64,000 bases of DNA from Verrucomicrobiota bacterium (GCA_026397915.1 JAPLTX010000019.1:18054-82053), one strand, 5' to 3'. Positions 52,142 to 61,097 are shown, counted from the first letter of the stretch. Numbers and translations: made by a program. Notes: a model not told the origin generated them from the letters alone.

Positions 52142-52185
52142 GGTTTGCTCTCTCTGGTCTTGCAAGAATGCAACTGACTACGGGT

Positions 52186-54336
52186 TCAGTCGGTATCGGT
52201 TCCAAACCCGATCTTTCGGATTTTCTTCTCCAAGTTTTCAATATTACCTCTGACAAGCTCGATTGCAGCAAGCAAGTGGCGATGTGTCAGGACTGTCCCT
52301 TCCGCTTGAAAACCATGTTCGCGAAGTGCTTCGAGAGCAGCCCGGCGGCAGACTTCTGCTATATGTGCACCGGAGAACTCCTTCGTCTTCTCGTCGCCTG
52401 CAAGCGTCAAAAGATCAATATCGTCTGCGTGAGGTTTGTCCTTTAAGTGAATTTCGAAGATTTGCCACCGTTCCTCTGCTCCGGGCAATGGCACTTCAAA
52501 GACATAGTCGAAACGTCCGGGGCGAAGCAGCGCAGGGTCGAGGATGTCCTTCCGGTTGGTGGCCGCGATAACACAGACCTGACTGAGGGCATGAAACCCG
52601 TCCATCAGTGCCAACAATGTATTAACGATGCGGTCAGCCGCTTCACTCAAGCTTTTACCACGTGCTCCTGTGATAGCGTCGATTTCATCAAAGAAGATGA
52701 TACACGGACTGACTTGGTGCGCACGCTCGAAGAGGGCGCGTATCCGTTGCTCGGATTCCCCGAACCATTTGGAAAGCATCTCTGGACCGCGCACAGAGAT
52801 GAAGTTGGCTCCTGCCCGGTTGGCGATTACTCGGGCCAACAGCGTCTTGCCCGTTCCTGGCGGGCCATAGAGCAGAACTCCCCGCGGGAGCCGAATCCCC
52901 ATGCGCGCGAATGGTTCTGGATCAGCAATCGCCCGGACGATCTCTTCGACCAGAGTTGTTTTGATATTGCCCAAACCACCCACGTCTTCCCATGACAGGC
53001 TTGTGGGAACTTCAACGGCAAACTCGCGAAGCGCCGATGGCCGCGCTGCCTTCAGAGCCTCTTCGAAATCTTGCGGCAGAACCCGTATCGTGCGCAGTTT
53101 CGCTTGGGCAAGTTCGTCTGTTATATCGTCGCCAAGCTCCCTCCGAAGGGCGTTGAACGCCGCTTCGCGACAAAGATTCATAAGGTCTGCACCGCTAAAA
53201 CCGTGTGTCCGTGCGGCCACGTCATCGAGACACACGCCCTCGATAGGCAAGTGTAGGGAGTGGATTTTCAGAATCGCCAGCCGCTGCGCTCTGTTTGGAG
53301 CACCGATGGCCATCTCGAAATCGAAGCGCCCCGGCCGTCTCAAGGCAATATCCAAGAGGTCCGGCTCGTTGGTCGTAGCCACAATGATCACATCCCCGGC
53401 GTCCTCAAGTCCGTCCATTTCTGCGAGCAATGTGGTGACCACCCTTCGCTCCAACTCTCCACGAGTGCTCTGTCGTGACGGTGCAAGAGCATCTATTTCG
53501 TCAACCAAGATGAGTGTCGGCGAACTTTTCCTGGCCTCGGCAAACAGCTCACGAATGCGCTTTTCAGTTTCCCCATAAATGCCGGCAAAAACCTCCGGTC
53601 CCTGCACCTCCAAACAGTGAACTCCCAACTCACCGCTGAGCGCCCGGGCGAGAAGCGTCTTCCCACAGCCCGGCGGTCCGGAAATCAAGATGCCGCGCGG
53701 AACACGGATGCCTAGTGACTTGAAGAGGTTTTTGCAGCGCAATGGACGGATGACCCTCTCCAGCAAAACTCTTTTCTCATGATCCAAGCCCCCGACATCA
53801 CGGAAACGAATTCCTCCTGAAGACGCTTTCTGCTGGCTGATCACAAGCGATGTATTCGAAGTGAGAACACAGAAGTCGGCAGGAGCAACCTTGACGATTT
53901 CAACGTTGATTCTCTCTCCACTGTAAAGAAACAGCGGCTTGAGCTGGCCTTGCGCGACCGGCTGCAAACCGAGGTAAGTCCGGCACAGATTGATCAACTC
54001 CTGATCGCTCAAGTCGCTTTTCGGGAAAGCGACTTCGATCTGTTTCGCCTCAACAGGCGGCAGCGGGTGAATCTCGACCTCACCGTTTTCGGCAACCTCC
54101 AGTTCAGCCCGCAGCAGCGGGTCAACATAAACCTCTCGGGAACCAGGAACAACGGCCTCCACGATTGCCCCCACGGTTTTGCGCGTGCTGACGATCCTTA
54201 TGTAGGCGTGTCGCCAGCCCGTGCGCGGCGTCATTTGGCCTGTAGTGGCAGCGTCGTCACGGGGACTGCGGATCGACGCGAGCGCAGTTCCTTCTTTCCT
54301 TGAATCAGCATCCTTGATCTTGAACTGTGCGATCAT
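52186..54336 (-). CDS. CDC48/p97-like AAA+ ATPase with two AAA domains
   Basis: 716 residues. Residues about 30-165 form an N-domain-like region with short beta strands. D1 (about 175-420) has Walker A SGPPGCGKTLLARAL (220-227), pore loop VFAGIYGE, Walker B LILVDEIDAL and ALRRPGRFDFEM. D2 (about 440-690) has Walker A GPPGTGKTLLARVI, pore loop LSKWFGESEQRIRALF, Walker B CIIFFDEIDAI and LLRPGRFDYVFEV. Both Walker motifs and arginine fingers are intact. The layout is that of CDC48/VAT unfoldases, not FtsH, ClpB or Lon. No protease domain is attached. It is the first gene of the four-gene minus-strand cassette. Confidence 0.88.
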   Translation of the reverse strand: MIAQFKIKDADSRKEGTALASIRSPRDDAATTGQMTPRTGWRHAYIRIVSTRKTVGAIVEAVVPGSREVYVDPLLRAELEVAENGEVEIHPLPPVEAKQIEVAFPKSDLSDQELINLCRTYLGLQPVAQGQLKPLFLYSGERINVEIVKVAPADFCVLTSNTSLVISQQKASSGGIRFRDVGGLDHEKRVLLERVIRPLRCKNLFKSLGIRVPRGILISGPPGCGKTLLARALSGELGVHCLEVQGPEVFAGIYGETEKRIRELFAEARKSSPTLILVDEIDALAPSRQSTRGELERRVVTTLLAEMDGLEDAGDVIIVATTNEPDLLDIALRRPGRFDFEMAIGAPNRAQRLAILKIHSLHLPIEGVCLDDVAARTHGFSGADLMNLCREAAFNALRRELGDDITDELAQAKLRTIRVLPQDFEEALKAARPSALREFAVEVPTSLSWEDVGGLGNIKTTLVEEIVRAIADPEPFARMGIRLPRGVLLYGPPGTGKTLLARVIANRAGANFISVRGPEMLSKWFGESEQRIRALFERAHQVSPCIIFFDEIDAITGARGKSLSEAADRIVNTLLALMDGFHALSQVCVIAATNRKDILDPALLRPGRFDYVFEVPLPGAEERWQIFEIHLKDKPHADDIDLLTLAGDEKTKEFSGAHIAEVCRRAALEALREHGFQAEGTVLTHRHLLAAIELVRGNIENLEKKIRKIGFGTDTD

Positions 54337-54424
54337 ACTGAGAAGCGATTAGTCTCTTGCGCCACTTCCAGCAAAACTATTGCACGCTGGACGGCAGCGT
54401 AGGCACACAGTCTGTAGAAGACAA

Positions 54425-54452
54425 GAGGGAAAGTCGCAGAGGGAAAGTCGCT
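54425..54452. repeat. 14-base tandem repeat upstream of the CDC48-like gene
   Basis: GAGGGAAAGTCGCA followed directly by GAGGGAAAGTCGCT, in the roughly 225-base gap between the CDC48-like gene and the small membrane protein gene. It could be a regulatory site of the cassette. Confidence 0.4.
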
Positions 54453-54561
54453 GGGTTTCTTGCGCCAAGTTCCCTCGTGACTGCGAATGGTCTTCCGCTT
54501 GGTGTGGATGGCGACATAAGTGGCGGAACGGTTCGCGAAACGAGGCAGCAACAACTCATCT

Positions 54562-55017
54562 TCACGGCCGAATCCGCGCCACATAGTGCCCGACCATGCA
54601 AGTGAGCGCGAAGCCGATGAAGAACGCCGCCGGTTGCGTGTCGCCGCCCGCGACGATGTAGATCAGCCCGAACAATACCGGCGTCTCGCACAACGCCAGC
54701 GAAAGAACCGTGCAGCCCGTGGCAGCGCTCGCCACACCCGCCATGTCGGTCTTGGCGCGCAGGAACATCGGCAGGAATAGGCGAACCGCCGCCGACACAA
54801 GGATGTTGAACGCGCCGAAGGCAAACAGCGTGCCGGCCAGGAACCGGTCATCCTTCAACGCCAGCCGCTGCCGTTGTGGCCACCACGCGTCCACGGTGAG
54901 CGTCAGAAGCCCTGTCAGCACTGCCGCCACGCCGAGTGTCGCGAAGATCATCCGAGTCGTCCGCTCGTGCCGGCTGAGCATTTCCTGTGGGTTGGGCGCG
55001 CTCACAGCGTCATGCAA
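54562..55017 (-). CDS. Small four-helix membrane protein of unknown function
   Basis: 151 residues. Four hydrophobic helices are evident: MIFATLGVAAVLTGLLTLTV, FLAGTLFAFGAFNILVSAAV, CTVLSLALCETPVLFGLIYI and AFFIGFALTCMVGHYVA. The third, with ALCETPVLFGLIYIV, is reminiscent of small integral membrane proteins similar to ATP synthase or transporter subunits, but no family can be named. It lies 14 bases downstream of gluQ on the same strand and may be cotranscribed with it. Confidence 0.65.
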   Translation of the reverse strand: MHDAVSAPNPQEMLSRHERTTRMIFATLGVAAVLTGLLTLTVDAWWPQRQRLALKDDRFLAGTLFAFGAFNILVSAAVRLFLPMFLRAKTDMAGVASAATGCTVLSLALCETPVLFGLIYIVAGGDTQPAAFFIGFALTCMVGHYVARIRP

Positions 55018-55031
55018 CCACCCGCCTCACC

Positions 55032-56075
55032 TCAAGTCAACTGAAGCATTGCGTCCAACTGAACCGGCTGGCGCGGCAGCTTCGAGAGATCAAAGCGTGC
55101 AATCAACTTCGCCGGCATCGCTCGCTCGCCCGGCGCGGCCCATCCGCAACTGGCGGCGAGCGCACCGACAACCTGCGCGGCGGGGATGCCGGCTTCGCGC
55201 AGGGCGGCGAGCCGCGTCGAGTCGCGGCGCTTGGCCATCCGCTGACCGGTGGTGTCCAGCACCAGCGGCACGTGAAGGAACCGTGGCGGCGTCAGGCCGA
55301 GCGCGCGGTAGAGCAGAAGCTGCCGCGCCGTGGAAGTGAGCAGATCGTCGCCGCGCACGACTTCGGTGATGCCTTGCGCGTGGTCGTCCACGACGGTGGC
55401 AAGTTGGTAGGCGGCGATGCCATCGCTACGGAACACGATGAAGTCGCCGAGTTGTTGCGCCACGTCGAAACCACGCCGCCCGTGCAGCGCGTCCTCAAAT
55501 TCGATACGCGATCCAGAACCATCCGCTGCGAACCGCCAGCAGGGCGCGCGGCCGGTCTGGCGTTGGGCATCCGCGGCGTCACGGAATTTCCCACGGCAAA
55601 CGCCGGAATAAACCGGGCCTTCCTCACCTTCGTGCGGGGCGCGTGCGGCCGTCTCGATTTCCTTCCGGCTGCAGACGCACGGATACACGAGTCCGGCGGT
55701 GCGTAGTTTCTCCAACGCCGCCATGTAAGCCTCGCCGCGACGGCTCTGGTAGAGCGGCTCACCGTCCCATTCCAATCCGAGCCAGCGGAGGTCCTCCATC
55801 GCTTGTTCAACGAAACCCGGCTTCACGCGCGGCTGGTCCAGGTCGTCCATGCGCAACACCACGCGTCCGCCCGCCGCGCGCGCCGAGAGCCACGCAACGA
55901 AGAAGGTGCGCGCGTTGCCGAGGTGCAGGCCGCCGCTCGGCGTCGGGGCGAGCCGGCCGGTGACGGCGGAAGTTTGACAGAGCGAATCCACTGCCGGTTC
56001 TTGTATGTCCGTCGTCGAAACAATGTCAAGGCGGCGAAAGATCAAACAACGGGCGCAACTCGGCACACGCGCCAA
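55032..56075 (-). CDS. gluQ: Glutamyl-Q tRNA(Asp) synthetase
   Basis: A truncated GluRS-type enzyme that attaches glutamate to queuosine in tRNA-Asp. The HIGH-like motif is TGRLAPTPSGGLHLGNART, the zinc-site start PCVCSRKEIE with a later GVCRGKF, and the KMSKS-like motif RMAKRRDST. It lacks the anticodon-binding domain, as expected. The start is unsure: the frame opens with a TTG at 56075, but a GTG at 55991 places the HIGH motif about 12 residues from the start, as in known GluQ, and would give 319 residues. Fits queA at 38 kb, since both depend on queuosine. Confidence 0.85.
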   Translation of the reverse strand: MARVPSCARCLIFRRLDIVSTTDIQEPAVDSLCQTSAVTGRLAPTPSGGLHLGNARTFFVAWLSARAAGGRVVLRMDDLDQPRVKPGFVEQAMEDLRWLGLEWDGEPLYQSRRGEAYMAALEKLRTAGLVYPCVCSRKEIETAARAPHEGEEGPVYSGVCRGKFRDAADAQRQTGRAPCWRFAADGSGSRIEFEDALHGRRGFDVAQQLGDFIVFRSDGIAAYQLATVVDDHAQGITEVVRGDDLLTSTARQLLLYRALGLTPPRFLHVPLVLDTTGQRMAKRRDSTRLAALREAGIPAAQVVGALAASCGWAAPGERAMPAKLIARFDLSKLPRQPVQLDAMLQLT

Positions 56076-56093
56076 GAAAGAAATGCGCGAGGC

Positions 56094-56159
56094 AGCCCCT
56101 CACCCGGCCTTCGGCCACCCTCTCCCCATCCGATGGGGAGAGGGCCAGGGTGAGGGGCT
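56094..56159. repeat. Palindromic CCCTCACCC-type repeat, copy 2
   Basis: Arms AGCCCCTCACC..CTCTCCCCATC and its complement, as at 17667-17723, with about 9 extra bases (CGGCCTTCGGCC) in the left arm. It lies directly upstream of gluQ. Confidence 0.85.
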
Positions 56160-56291
56160 TTCGGAGTGCGATTCGCTCATGATTCAAATGGTGCACGTGC
56201 CGAGTTGCGCCCTCAAACAACCGGCGCCATTTGACGCGGCGGCAGAACGAGTCGTAGTGTGCGGGCGACCGATTGCTTGGAAGAGATTACG

Positions 56292-56480
56292 ATGGGTTCG
56301 TTTGCTTGCCCTCATTACGACACGGCCAAAGACGGTTGTCTGCGGCTGAAGACCGACTGCGTGCCGGGCCGGCGGGGCTGCGTGCTGCGCGACAAGTCGG
56401 TGTTTGCCTTTTCCGCCGAGGAACGCGTCCGCGAACTGGAAAAGGAAAAGAAGACGAAACCATCCCGCCGCCGGCGCTGA
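56292..56480 (+). CDS. Small Cys-rich protein
   Basis: 62 residues from the ATG at 56292 with TTGGAAGAG as a good ribosome-binding site. Cysteines and one His are spaced as in a small metal site: ACPHYDTAKDGCLRLKTDC, then GCVLRDK. The C-terminus is strongly basic with Lys/Arg (ELEKEKKTKPSRRRR), suggesting nucleic acid contact. I do not recognise the family. Its ribosome-binding site and even Cys pattern make it a likely real gene despite its size. Confidence 0.55.
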   Translation: MGSFACPHYDTAKDGCLRLKTDCVPGRRGCVLRDKSVFAFSAEERVRELEKEKKTKPSRRRR

Positions 56481-56510
56481 TCCACCGACTTGGCGATGGC
56501 GGTGCATGAA

Positions 56511-56642
56511 GGTGGATCGCGACCTCCGGGCGCGATGGCAAGTGGCAAGAGAAGAATGTCGCGCTTGGGAAGCGAGAGTCTCGGCACAAGCACTACTCGC
56601 AGGCTTCCCAATCACTATCGCGCCCGGAGGTCGCGATCCACC
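56511..56642. repeat. REP doublet, GGTGG-headed type
   Basis: Two inverse hairpins: GGTGG + ATCGCG-ACCTCCGGG-CGCGAT at 56511-56536 and its complement at 56617-56642, 80 bases apart. The arms match almost exactly. It lies between the small Cys-rich gene and the end of the lectin-domain gene. Confidence 0.8.
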
Positions 56643-56650
56643 TCGCCGCC

Positions 56651-58564
56651 TCACTTCGCCACGGGGATGACCACGATTTCCACGTCGAGCGCACCGGAAT
56701 TGTCGGACACCGGCTGCTCGTTCACGCGCAGGTAAAGCTGGCCCATCTCTTTCACGACGAGCTGCTTTTCGCTGCCTACCTCGAACGGCTCGGTAAAACC
56801 GATGCGACCGATGAGCGCGCATGGCGTCAACTTCGGGCAGGGCGGCGTGTGGCCGGTGCCCTCGGAGGTGCCGTTGGGGCCACATGCGGACTTGGCGCGG
56901 CGCTCGTATTGGTAGGTGCCGGAGGCGGCGAAGTTCACCGTATCGCCCTTGCGCAGCATGATCCGCGTGTCCATCCAGTCGGCGTTGGCCTGCACCTTGA
57001 TCTGCGACGACGACGAGAACGCGACGGCTTGCGTGGGTTTGTCGCTCTTGGCTTTCTTCTCCGGCCCGCGCAACCCCAACGGCAGCGTCGCCACCTGGTA
57101 GCCGTGCAACTTCAGTTCGCGCACGCACCAGTCGTAGTCGAGAAAAGCAACGGCGCGCACGTCAGTGAACATGGCGGTGGAATCATCGGCGGCGAGCGTC
57201 ACGTTCAGCGGCTCCTGGCGCTTGGTGACGCCAGCCAGCGGGCGCCCGTTGTTGAACTTGGCGGTGACTTTTTCGTCATCGCGCGTCAGTTCCACAAGCT
57301 GGAACTGTTTCAGCATCACGTTCGGCACGGCCACCGGTTGCACCTTTGTGCCGTCGTCGCCGAGCGAGAAACCGCCCATCCCCAGCCTGACCGTGGCCCG
57401 CACCGCCGTATCCACGTCGCGCAGGCCGAGGCTGAGCATGCTGCCGCTGAGAATGGCGCCGCGCGCGGAGATCTTCGTCGGGCCGACCAGTCGCGGCTGC
57501 AACGCCAGCGTCATCGGGCCATACTGGCTCTTATAGACCGTGCCGTTATAGACGCGCCACGCAAACGGATCGGCCCGGCCGCGCGGATCAATCACCTGCC
57601 AGTCGGAAAACTGCGCCGGGTCGCTGAAGTTGTAGGCCAGCTCGATCTGCCCGTTCGGCAGCAACCGTTGGAAACCGCGGATCATCTGCCGCAACTGCGT
57701 TTCCGTGGCGGGCGGCGGCCCGTAGCGCGCTCCGACGCGTCCGATGAAGTTCGTCGTCAGCCGCGCGTCCACCGTCTGGCGGAACCAGTCGAGATCGAGC
57801 TTGCCGGTGATCTTCAAACTCTCGATCGCCACCGACGTGCCCGGCGCGGCGAGGAACGCCTGGCCGACGCCGGCGACCTTGCACGGCGCGCTCAACGTCG
57901 GCACGCCCGTGGCGGCGGCGGTGAAGTTCGTCGAATCGAAATTGAACGTCACCTCCTGCGCCTTGCCGGGAATCGGCGCGTTCGTGGCGTGCGCCAGCCA
58001 GTTGGCCTCCTGCGCCAGAAACAGGCTGAACGTCTGCGCCGGCGTGATGGCCACACCTGCCTGAAGCTGCATGCCGTCCCGCAGCCCGAAGTAACCGCCC
58101 GCATACTGGCCGCCCTTGAGCACGAAGCCCTTGAACGCCACCGTCACCGGCCCGTTGAACCGCGCCCGATGGAACAGCGGCACGTCATCCGGCACCGCCT
58201 TCTGGAGGAACCCGTCGCGCGTTTCCCACGGACCGCTGCCATCCGGCGCCTTGTCGCCGGGCTTGGTCACAAAATCCTCCAGCACGTTCTGGAGCTTGAA
58301 CTCGTAGGTCAACTCCGCGCGGTCATCCGGCAGCAGCCGCACCACGCAGTGGAACAACTCCCGGATCGTCGCCTCCTCGGCCGAACTGCTCGCCAGCCGC
58401 CGCGTGCCAAAGCCGGGGCCGCCGGCGCTGTTGGTCTCTGTGAGCGTCGGCGCGGCGGGAGCCACCGGCGGTCGCGCGAACGGCGGCCGCACAAACGGCC
58501 CTTGCGCCGCAAACACCGGCACAGCCACCAGCGCCACTACAAAGGCGATCAATCTGATTCCCAT
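56651..58564 (-). CDS. Secreted protein with C-terminal PA-IL-like lectin domain
   Basis: 637 residues with a signal peptide (IAFVVALVAVPVFAAQ). The first 470 or so residues contain repeated beta-sandwich-like segments (for example FKLQNVLEDFV, FNFDSTNFTAAATGVPTL, AYNFSDPAQFSDWQVIDP) of no clear family. The last 110 residues resemble a PA-IL/LecA galactose-binding lectin: MDTRIMLRKGDTVNFAASG, CALIGRIGFTEPFEVG and GQLYLRVNEQPVSDNSGALD, where the Asp-Asn-Ser-Gly segment would hold calcium and sugar. It probably binds polysaccharide outside the cell. Confidence 0.7.
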   Translation of the reverse strand: MGIRLIAFVVALVAVPVFAAQGPFVRPPFARPPVAPAAPTLTETNSAGGPGFGTRRLASSSAEEATIRELFHCVVRLLPDDRAELTYEFKLQNVLEDFVTKPGDKAPDGSGPWETRDGFLQKAVPDDVPLFHRARFNGPVTVAFKGFVLKGGQYAGGYFGLRDGMQLQAGVAITPAQTFSLFLAQEANWLAHATNAPIPGKAQEVTFNFDSTNFTAAATGVPTLSAPCKVAGVGQAFLAAPGTSVAIESLKITGKLDLDWFRQTVDARLTTNFIGRVGARYGPPPATETQLRQMIRGFQRLLPNGQIELAYNFSDPAQFSDWQVIDPRGRADPFAWRVYNGTVYKSQYGPMTLALQPRLVGPTKISARGAILSGSMLSLGLRDVDTAVRATVRLGMGGFSLGDDGTKVQPVAVPNVMLKQFQLVELTRDDEKVTAKFNNGRPLAGVTKRQEPLNVTLAADDSTAMFTDVRAVAFLDYDWCVRELKLHGYQVATLPLGLRGPEKKAKSDKPTQAVAFSSSSQIKVQANADWMDTRIMLRKGDTVNFAASGTYQYERRAKSACGPNGTSEGTGHTPPCPKLTPCALIGRIGFTEPFEVGSEKQLVVKEMGQLYLRVNEQPVSDNSGALDVEIVVIPVAK

Positions 58565-58634
58565 GGGACTATTCTTTACTCATCGCCCGTTTCGAGTCAA
58601 ACCGGATGAAGTGACGATGAATCTGCGGATGCAT

Positions 58635-58657
58635 CCCGCGACGGAGTCGCGGGCTAC
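58635..58657 (-). repeat. Single REP-like hairpin
   Basis: Reading the minus strand, GTAG is followed by CCCGCGAC-TCC-GTCGCGGG, an 8-bp stem with a 3-base loop. It lies between the pseudopilin-like and lectin-domain genes. Confidence 0.7.
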
Positions 58658-58668
58658 AGAGAGCGGTG

Positions 58669-59094
58669 TCAGTATATGTAATCGTCGGAGCCCTTGCTGC
58701 TGCCTTGGTCAAAGCGTTTGTTCGGCCCGGCCGAGCGAACGAGAAACTCGTCCCCGGAGAAATAAATTCTGTAAGGCGTGCCCCAAGTGTCAAGCGGATC
58801 ACCTTCAGCACTGACATGGCGAAACACAACGAAGACGATGCGTTTTGGATTCTTCCCTGTGAGCGCTTGAAATACCGCATGACTATCGCCGGTTGGATAT
58901 CTACCGAACTCTCCTTTGTAGAAATCCATCGCTACGTGGATGCTCTGCATATCGGCAGCAATACGGGTGCGTCCATCGCCGTGGCGCACTGCAGGAAGGA
59001 ATATGAAGGCAATGACACAGATCGCCAATGGCACAGCGACGAGCAAGACAGCGACGATTATCCACCGTCTGGTATTAGTGGACGCTCCATTCAT
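58669..59094 (-). CDS. Pseudopilin (GspG)-like C-terminal domain protein
   Basis: 141 residues from the ATG at 59094. One hydrophobic helix (IIVAVLLVAVPLAICVIAFI) near the N-terminus is followed by AADMQSIHVAMDFYKGEFGR and PTGDSHAVFQALTG, then DPLDTWGTPYRIYFSGDEFL, the pattern of the GspG/type II secretion pseudopilin C-terminal domain. There is no prepilin cleavage motif (GFTLIE), so it is probably an anchored relative, not a processed pilin. It follows the CE15-like esterase gene by 34 bases. Confidence 0.6.
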   Translation of the reverse strand: MNGASTNTRRWIIVAVLLVAVPLAICVIAFIFLPAVRHGDGRTRIAADMQSIHVAMDFYKGEFGRYPTGDSHAVFQALTGKNPKRIVFVVFRHVSAEGDPLDTWGTPYRIYFSGDEFLVRSAGPNKRFDQGSSKGSDDYIY

Positions 59095-59128
59095 GATTTC
59101 AGAAGTCTTGTGGTTCAGACGCCGACGC

Positions 59129-60439
59129 CTACTTCCTGTGGCCGAAGTGGTGGTCGGCGAAATTGAGGTATTGCTCCCAGTCATACGCGGTCACGTCGTG
59201 TTTGCCGGTGCGGATGTGGTAGCCGATGGTCTTGCCGACGGGGTGGTTGACGGCGGGCATGTCGTCCACACCCAAGCCCTCCTTGCCGAAGAGCCGATAG
59301 ACCGGCTCGGCGTTCTTCGCGGAGAGGAACTCGCCTCGCGGGTCGGCCCAGCGGTCTTCCTCGGCGCTCGCCACGTAAATCGGTTGCGGCGCGGCCAGTG
59401 CGATGAGTTCGTGCTGGTCCACCGGCAGCTTGGACTCGTTGCCGGCGTATTGCTTGAAGTTGCCGCAGAACCAGTGCGGGAACGCTTTGTTGATGATGGC
59501 CGTCGTTTCGCCGAACCATCGCCGCGCGAGCGACGCGCCGCCTTCACCGGAGTTGTTGGAGATGACGATGGCAAACCGTTCGTCCTGCGCGCCGGCCCAG
59601 AGCGCGGTCTTGCCGAGCCGCGAGTGGCCGATCACGGCGACATGCTTCGCGTCCACGTCGCGGTCGGTTTCCAGGTAGTCCAGCGCGCGGCTCAGGCCCC
59701 ACGCCCACGCGCCGATGGCGCCCCAGTCGTCCGGCGCAAACTGCGTGTTCGCGCCGTCCTTGGCGAACGCGGCGCGGGTCGAGACCTTCCAGCCTTCGGC
59801 GAAATCCGGTTCGATGTCGCCGTAGTAAGCCGTCGCGAGCGCGTAGCCGCGCGCGAGCAGCATCTCGACCTGCCAGCGGCCCGCCTCGGTGCCGCGCGAG
59901 GCTTCGGTGGCGCGGTTGTTGACGATGCCCTTGTCCTTGCTGGGACGCATCCAGACCGAGGAGAGCTTGACGCCGGGATCGTTCGCGACGGCGTGGTTGC
60001 CGCCGAAGCTCAGGCCGAGAAACGCCGGCACGGGTCGTTTCGCGCCGTTGGGCAGATAGACCAGCAGGTCCATCTTCGGCCCGTCCTTTGTGCCGAGGAA
60101 GTAGATCGTCACCTCGCGCCGCGTCGCCTTGCCGCCGAGGGCGTTCTTGTCCTCGGCGGTGACCTCGCACTTCATCGCCGCGGGCCGGGCCGGGCTGCGG
60201 CCATAGACGTGCGTCCGGAACAGTTCCAGAACCTCCGGCCGGCGTTTCGCGCGCCACGTCGCGGCGTCGGTGACTTTCGTGCCGTCGGCGCAGACGAGCG
60301 GGTCGGGCAGCGTGTAGTTGCCGACCTTGGATTCGTCGTAATTGACGGCAGGCGGCGGCGCGGATGCGGCGATGGCGACGGCGCAGAGCAACGGCAGCGA
60401 GGCGATGGCGGCGAGCGGTTTTGAGAAGACAGAGTTCAT
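59129..60439 (-). CDS. CE15 glucuronoyl esterase-like protein
   Basis: 436 residues with a signal peptide ([19 protein letters not shown]). The alpha/beta-hydrolase features match CE15: [36 protein letters not shown], the nucleophile in [18 protein letters not shown] (Ser-Arg-Leu-Gly after His), [17 protein letters not shown] and the catalytic His region [16 protein letters not shown]15 enzymes cut the ester bond between lignin and glucuronoxylan. Starts at an ATGA overlap with the Cys-rich gene before it. Confidence 0.82.
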   Translation of the reverse strand: MNSVFSKPLAAIASLPLLCAVAIAASAPPPAVNYDESKVGNYTLPDPLVCADGTKVTDAATWRAKRRPEVLELFRTHVYGRSPARPAAMKCEVTAEDKNALGGKATRREVTIYFLGTKDGPKMDLLVYLPNGAKRPVPAFLGLSFGGNHAVANDPGVKLSSVWMRPSKDKGIVNNRATEASRGTEAGRWQVEMLLARGYALATAYYGDIEPDFAEGWKVSTRAAFAKDGANTQFAPDDWGAIGAWAWGLSRALDYLETDRDVDAKHVAVIGHSRLGKTALWAGAQDERFAIVISNNSGEGGASLARRWFGETTAIINKAFPHWFCGNFKQYAGNESKLPVDQHELIALAAPQPIYVASAEEDRWADPRGEFLSAKNAEPVYRLFGKEGLGVDDMPAVNHPVGKTIGYHIRTGKHDVTAYDWEQYLNFADHHFGHRK

Positions 60440-60651
60440 AGGTTTTCCTCACGACCCGTGGCCAGAGCAAGCAGCGGGCAAAGCTGTTCGTCGCTCATCT
60501 GCCGCGGGGCAAGGCGGCAGAGTCTCTCGAATCCCGGCTCGTTCCACAAGTCCGGAAAGCCGACGGTGCCTTGCATAAGAAATTCAGGGCAGTGCTTGCA
60601 CAGACCAAGCCCGTCTGGTAGCGTATCGCAACGTTTGCAGGAGGTTTTCAA
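60436..60651 (-). CDS. Small Cys-rich protein with zinc-finger-like spacing
   Basis: 71 residues starting at TTG (60651), with TCCTGC encoding the first Cys. Four Cys occur as CKRC and LCKHC about 10 residues apart, like a small zinc ribbon; the rest contains Leu-rich helices ([20 protein letters not shown]). The stop overlaps the ATG of the CE15 gene (ATGA), which is the main evidence that it is a real gene. The divergent envelope gene begins 7 bases away. The function is unknown. Confidence 0.45.
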   Translation of the reverse strand: MKTSCKRCDTLPDGLGLCKHCPEFLMQGTVGFPDLWNEPGFERLCRLAPRQMSDEQLCPLLALATGREENL

Positions 60652-60658
60652 ACATTTT

Positions 60659-61096
60659 ATGCCCGACTATGCAGCCAACGCACTCGTAGTCATCGCCTGC
60701 GTGCTCGTCCTCTGGACCGTGGCGGCGGCTGTCGCTGCGGTCAAGCTCTGGCAATTGCTGGAGAAGATGAACGGCAAGCTGGACTTGATTGCGGCCGATC
60801 TTCGCACGCTCTCGCAGAAGGGCGAGCAACTGCTTGGCGAGCTGCAAAGGCTTTCCAACGCCGCGCGCAATCAGGTGGAAACCGTGGGCACGATCGTCAG
60901 GGACGTGCGCGGCTGGGTGGACAAGGCGGAAAACACGACGGAGTTTGTGCGGAGCACCCTGCGCAATGGCGTGCTGGGCGGCGTCACCAACGCGCGGGCG
61001 TTTTTCCAGGGCATACTCGGCTTCCTGCAATTTTTTGTGCGCCGTCCCGAAGGCGGCGCGACGACACAAGATGTCACAACCGAAAAGGAGAACTAA
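60659..61096 (+). CDS. Single-pass membrane protein with coiled coil (DUF948-like)
   Basis: 145 residues from the ATG at 60659; a GGAGG lies 13-18 bases upstream. One transmembrane helix (ALVVIACVLVLWTVAAAVAA), then a long helix typical of coiled coils (LLEKMNGKLDLIAADLRTLS to LGELQRLSNAARNQ), then a Gly-rich turn and a second hydrophobic patch (ARAFFQGILGFLQFF). DUF948-type proteins pair with YtxH proteins in envelopes of many bacteria; here a YtxH gene follows at once. Confidence 0.65.
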   Translation: MPDYAANALVVIACVLVLWTVAAAVAAVKLWQLLEKMNGKLDLIAADLRTLSQKGEQLLGELQRLSNAARNQVETVGTIVRDVRGWVDKAENTTEFVRSTLRNGVLGGVTNARAFFQGILGFLQFFVRRPEGGATTQDVTTEKEN

Positions 61097-61097
61097 T

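Noticed and set aside
56849..58609. 586-codon open frame antisense to the lectin-domain gene
   Set aside because: Arg/His/Gly-rich translation without motifs; the opposite strand has a signal peptide and a lectin domain.
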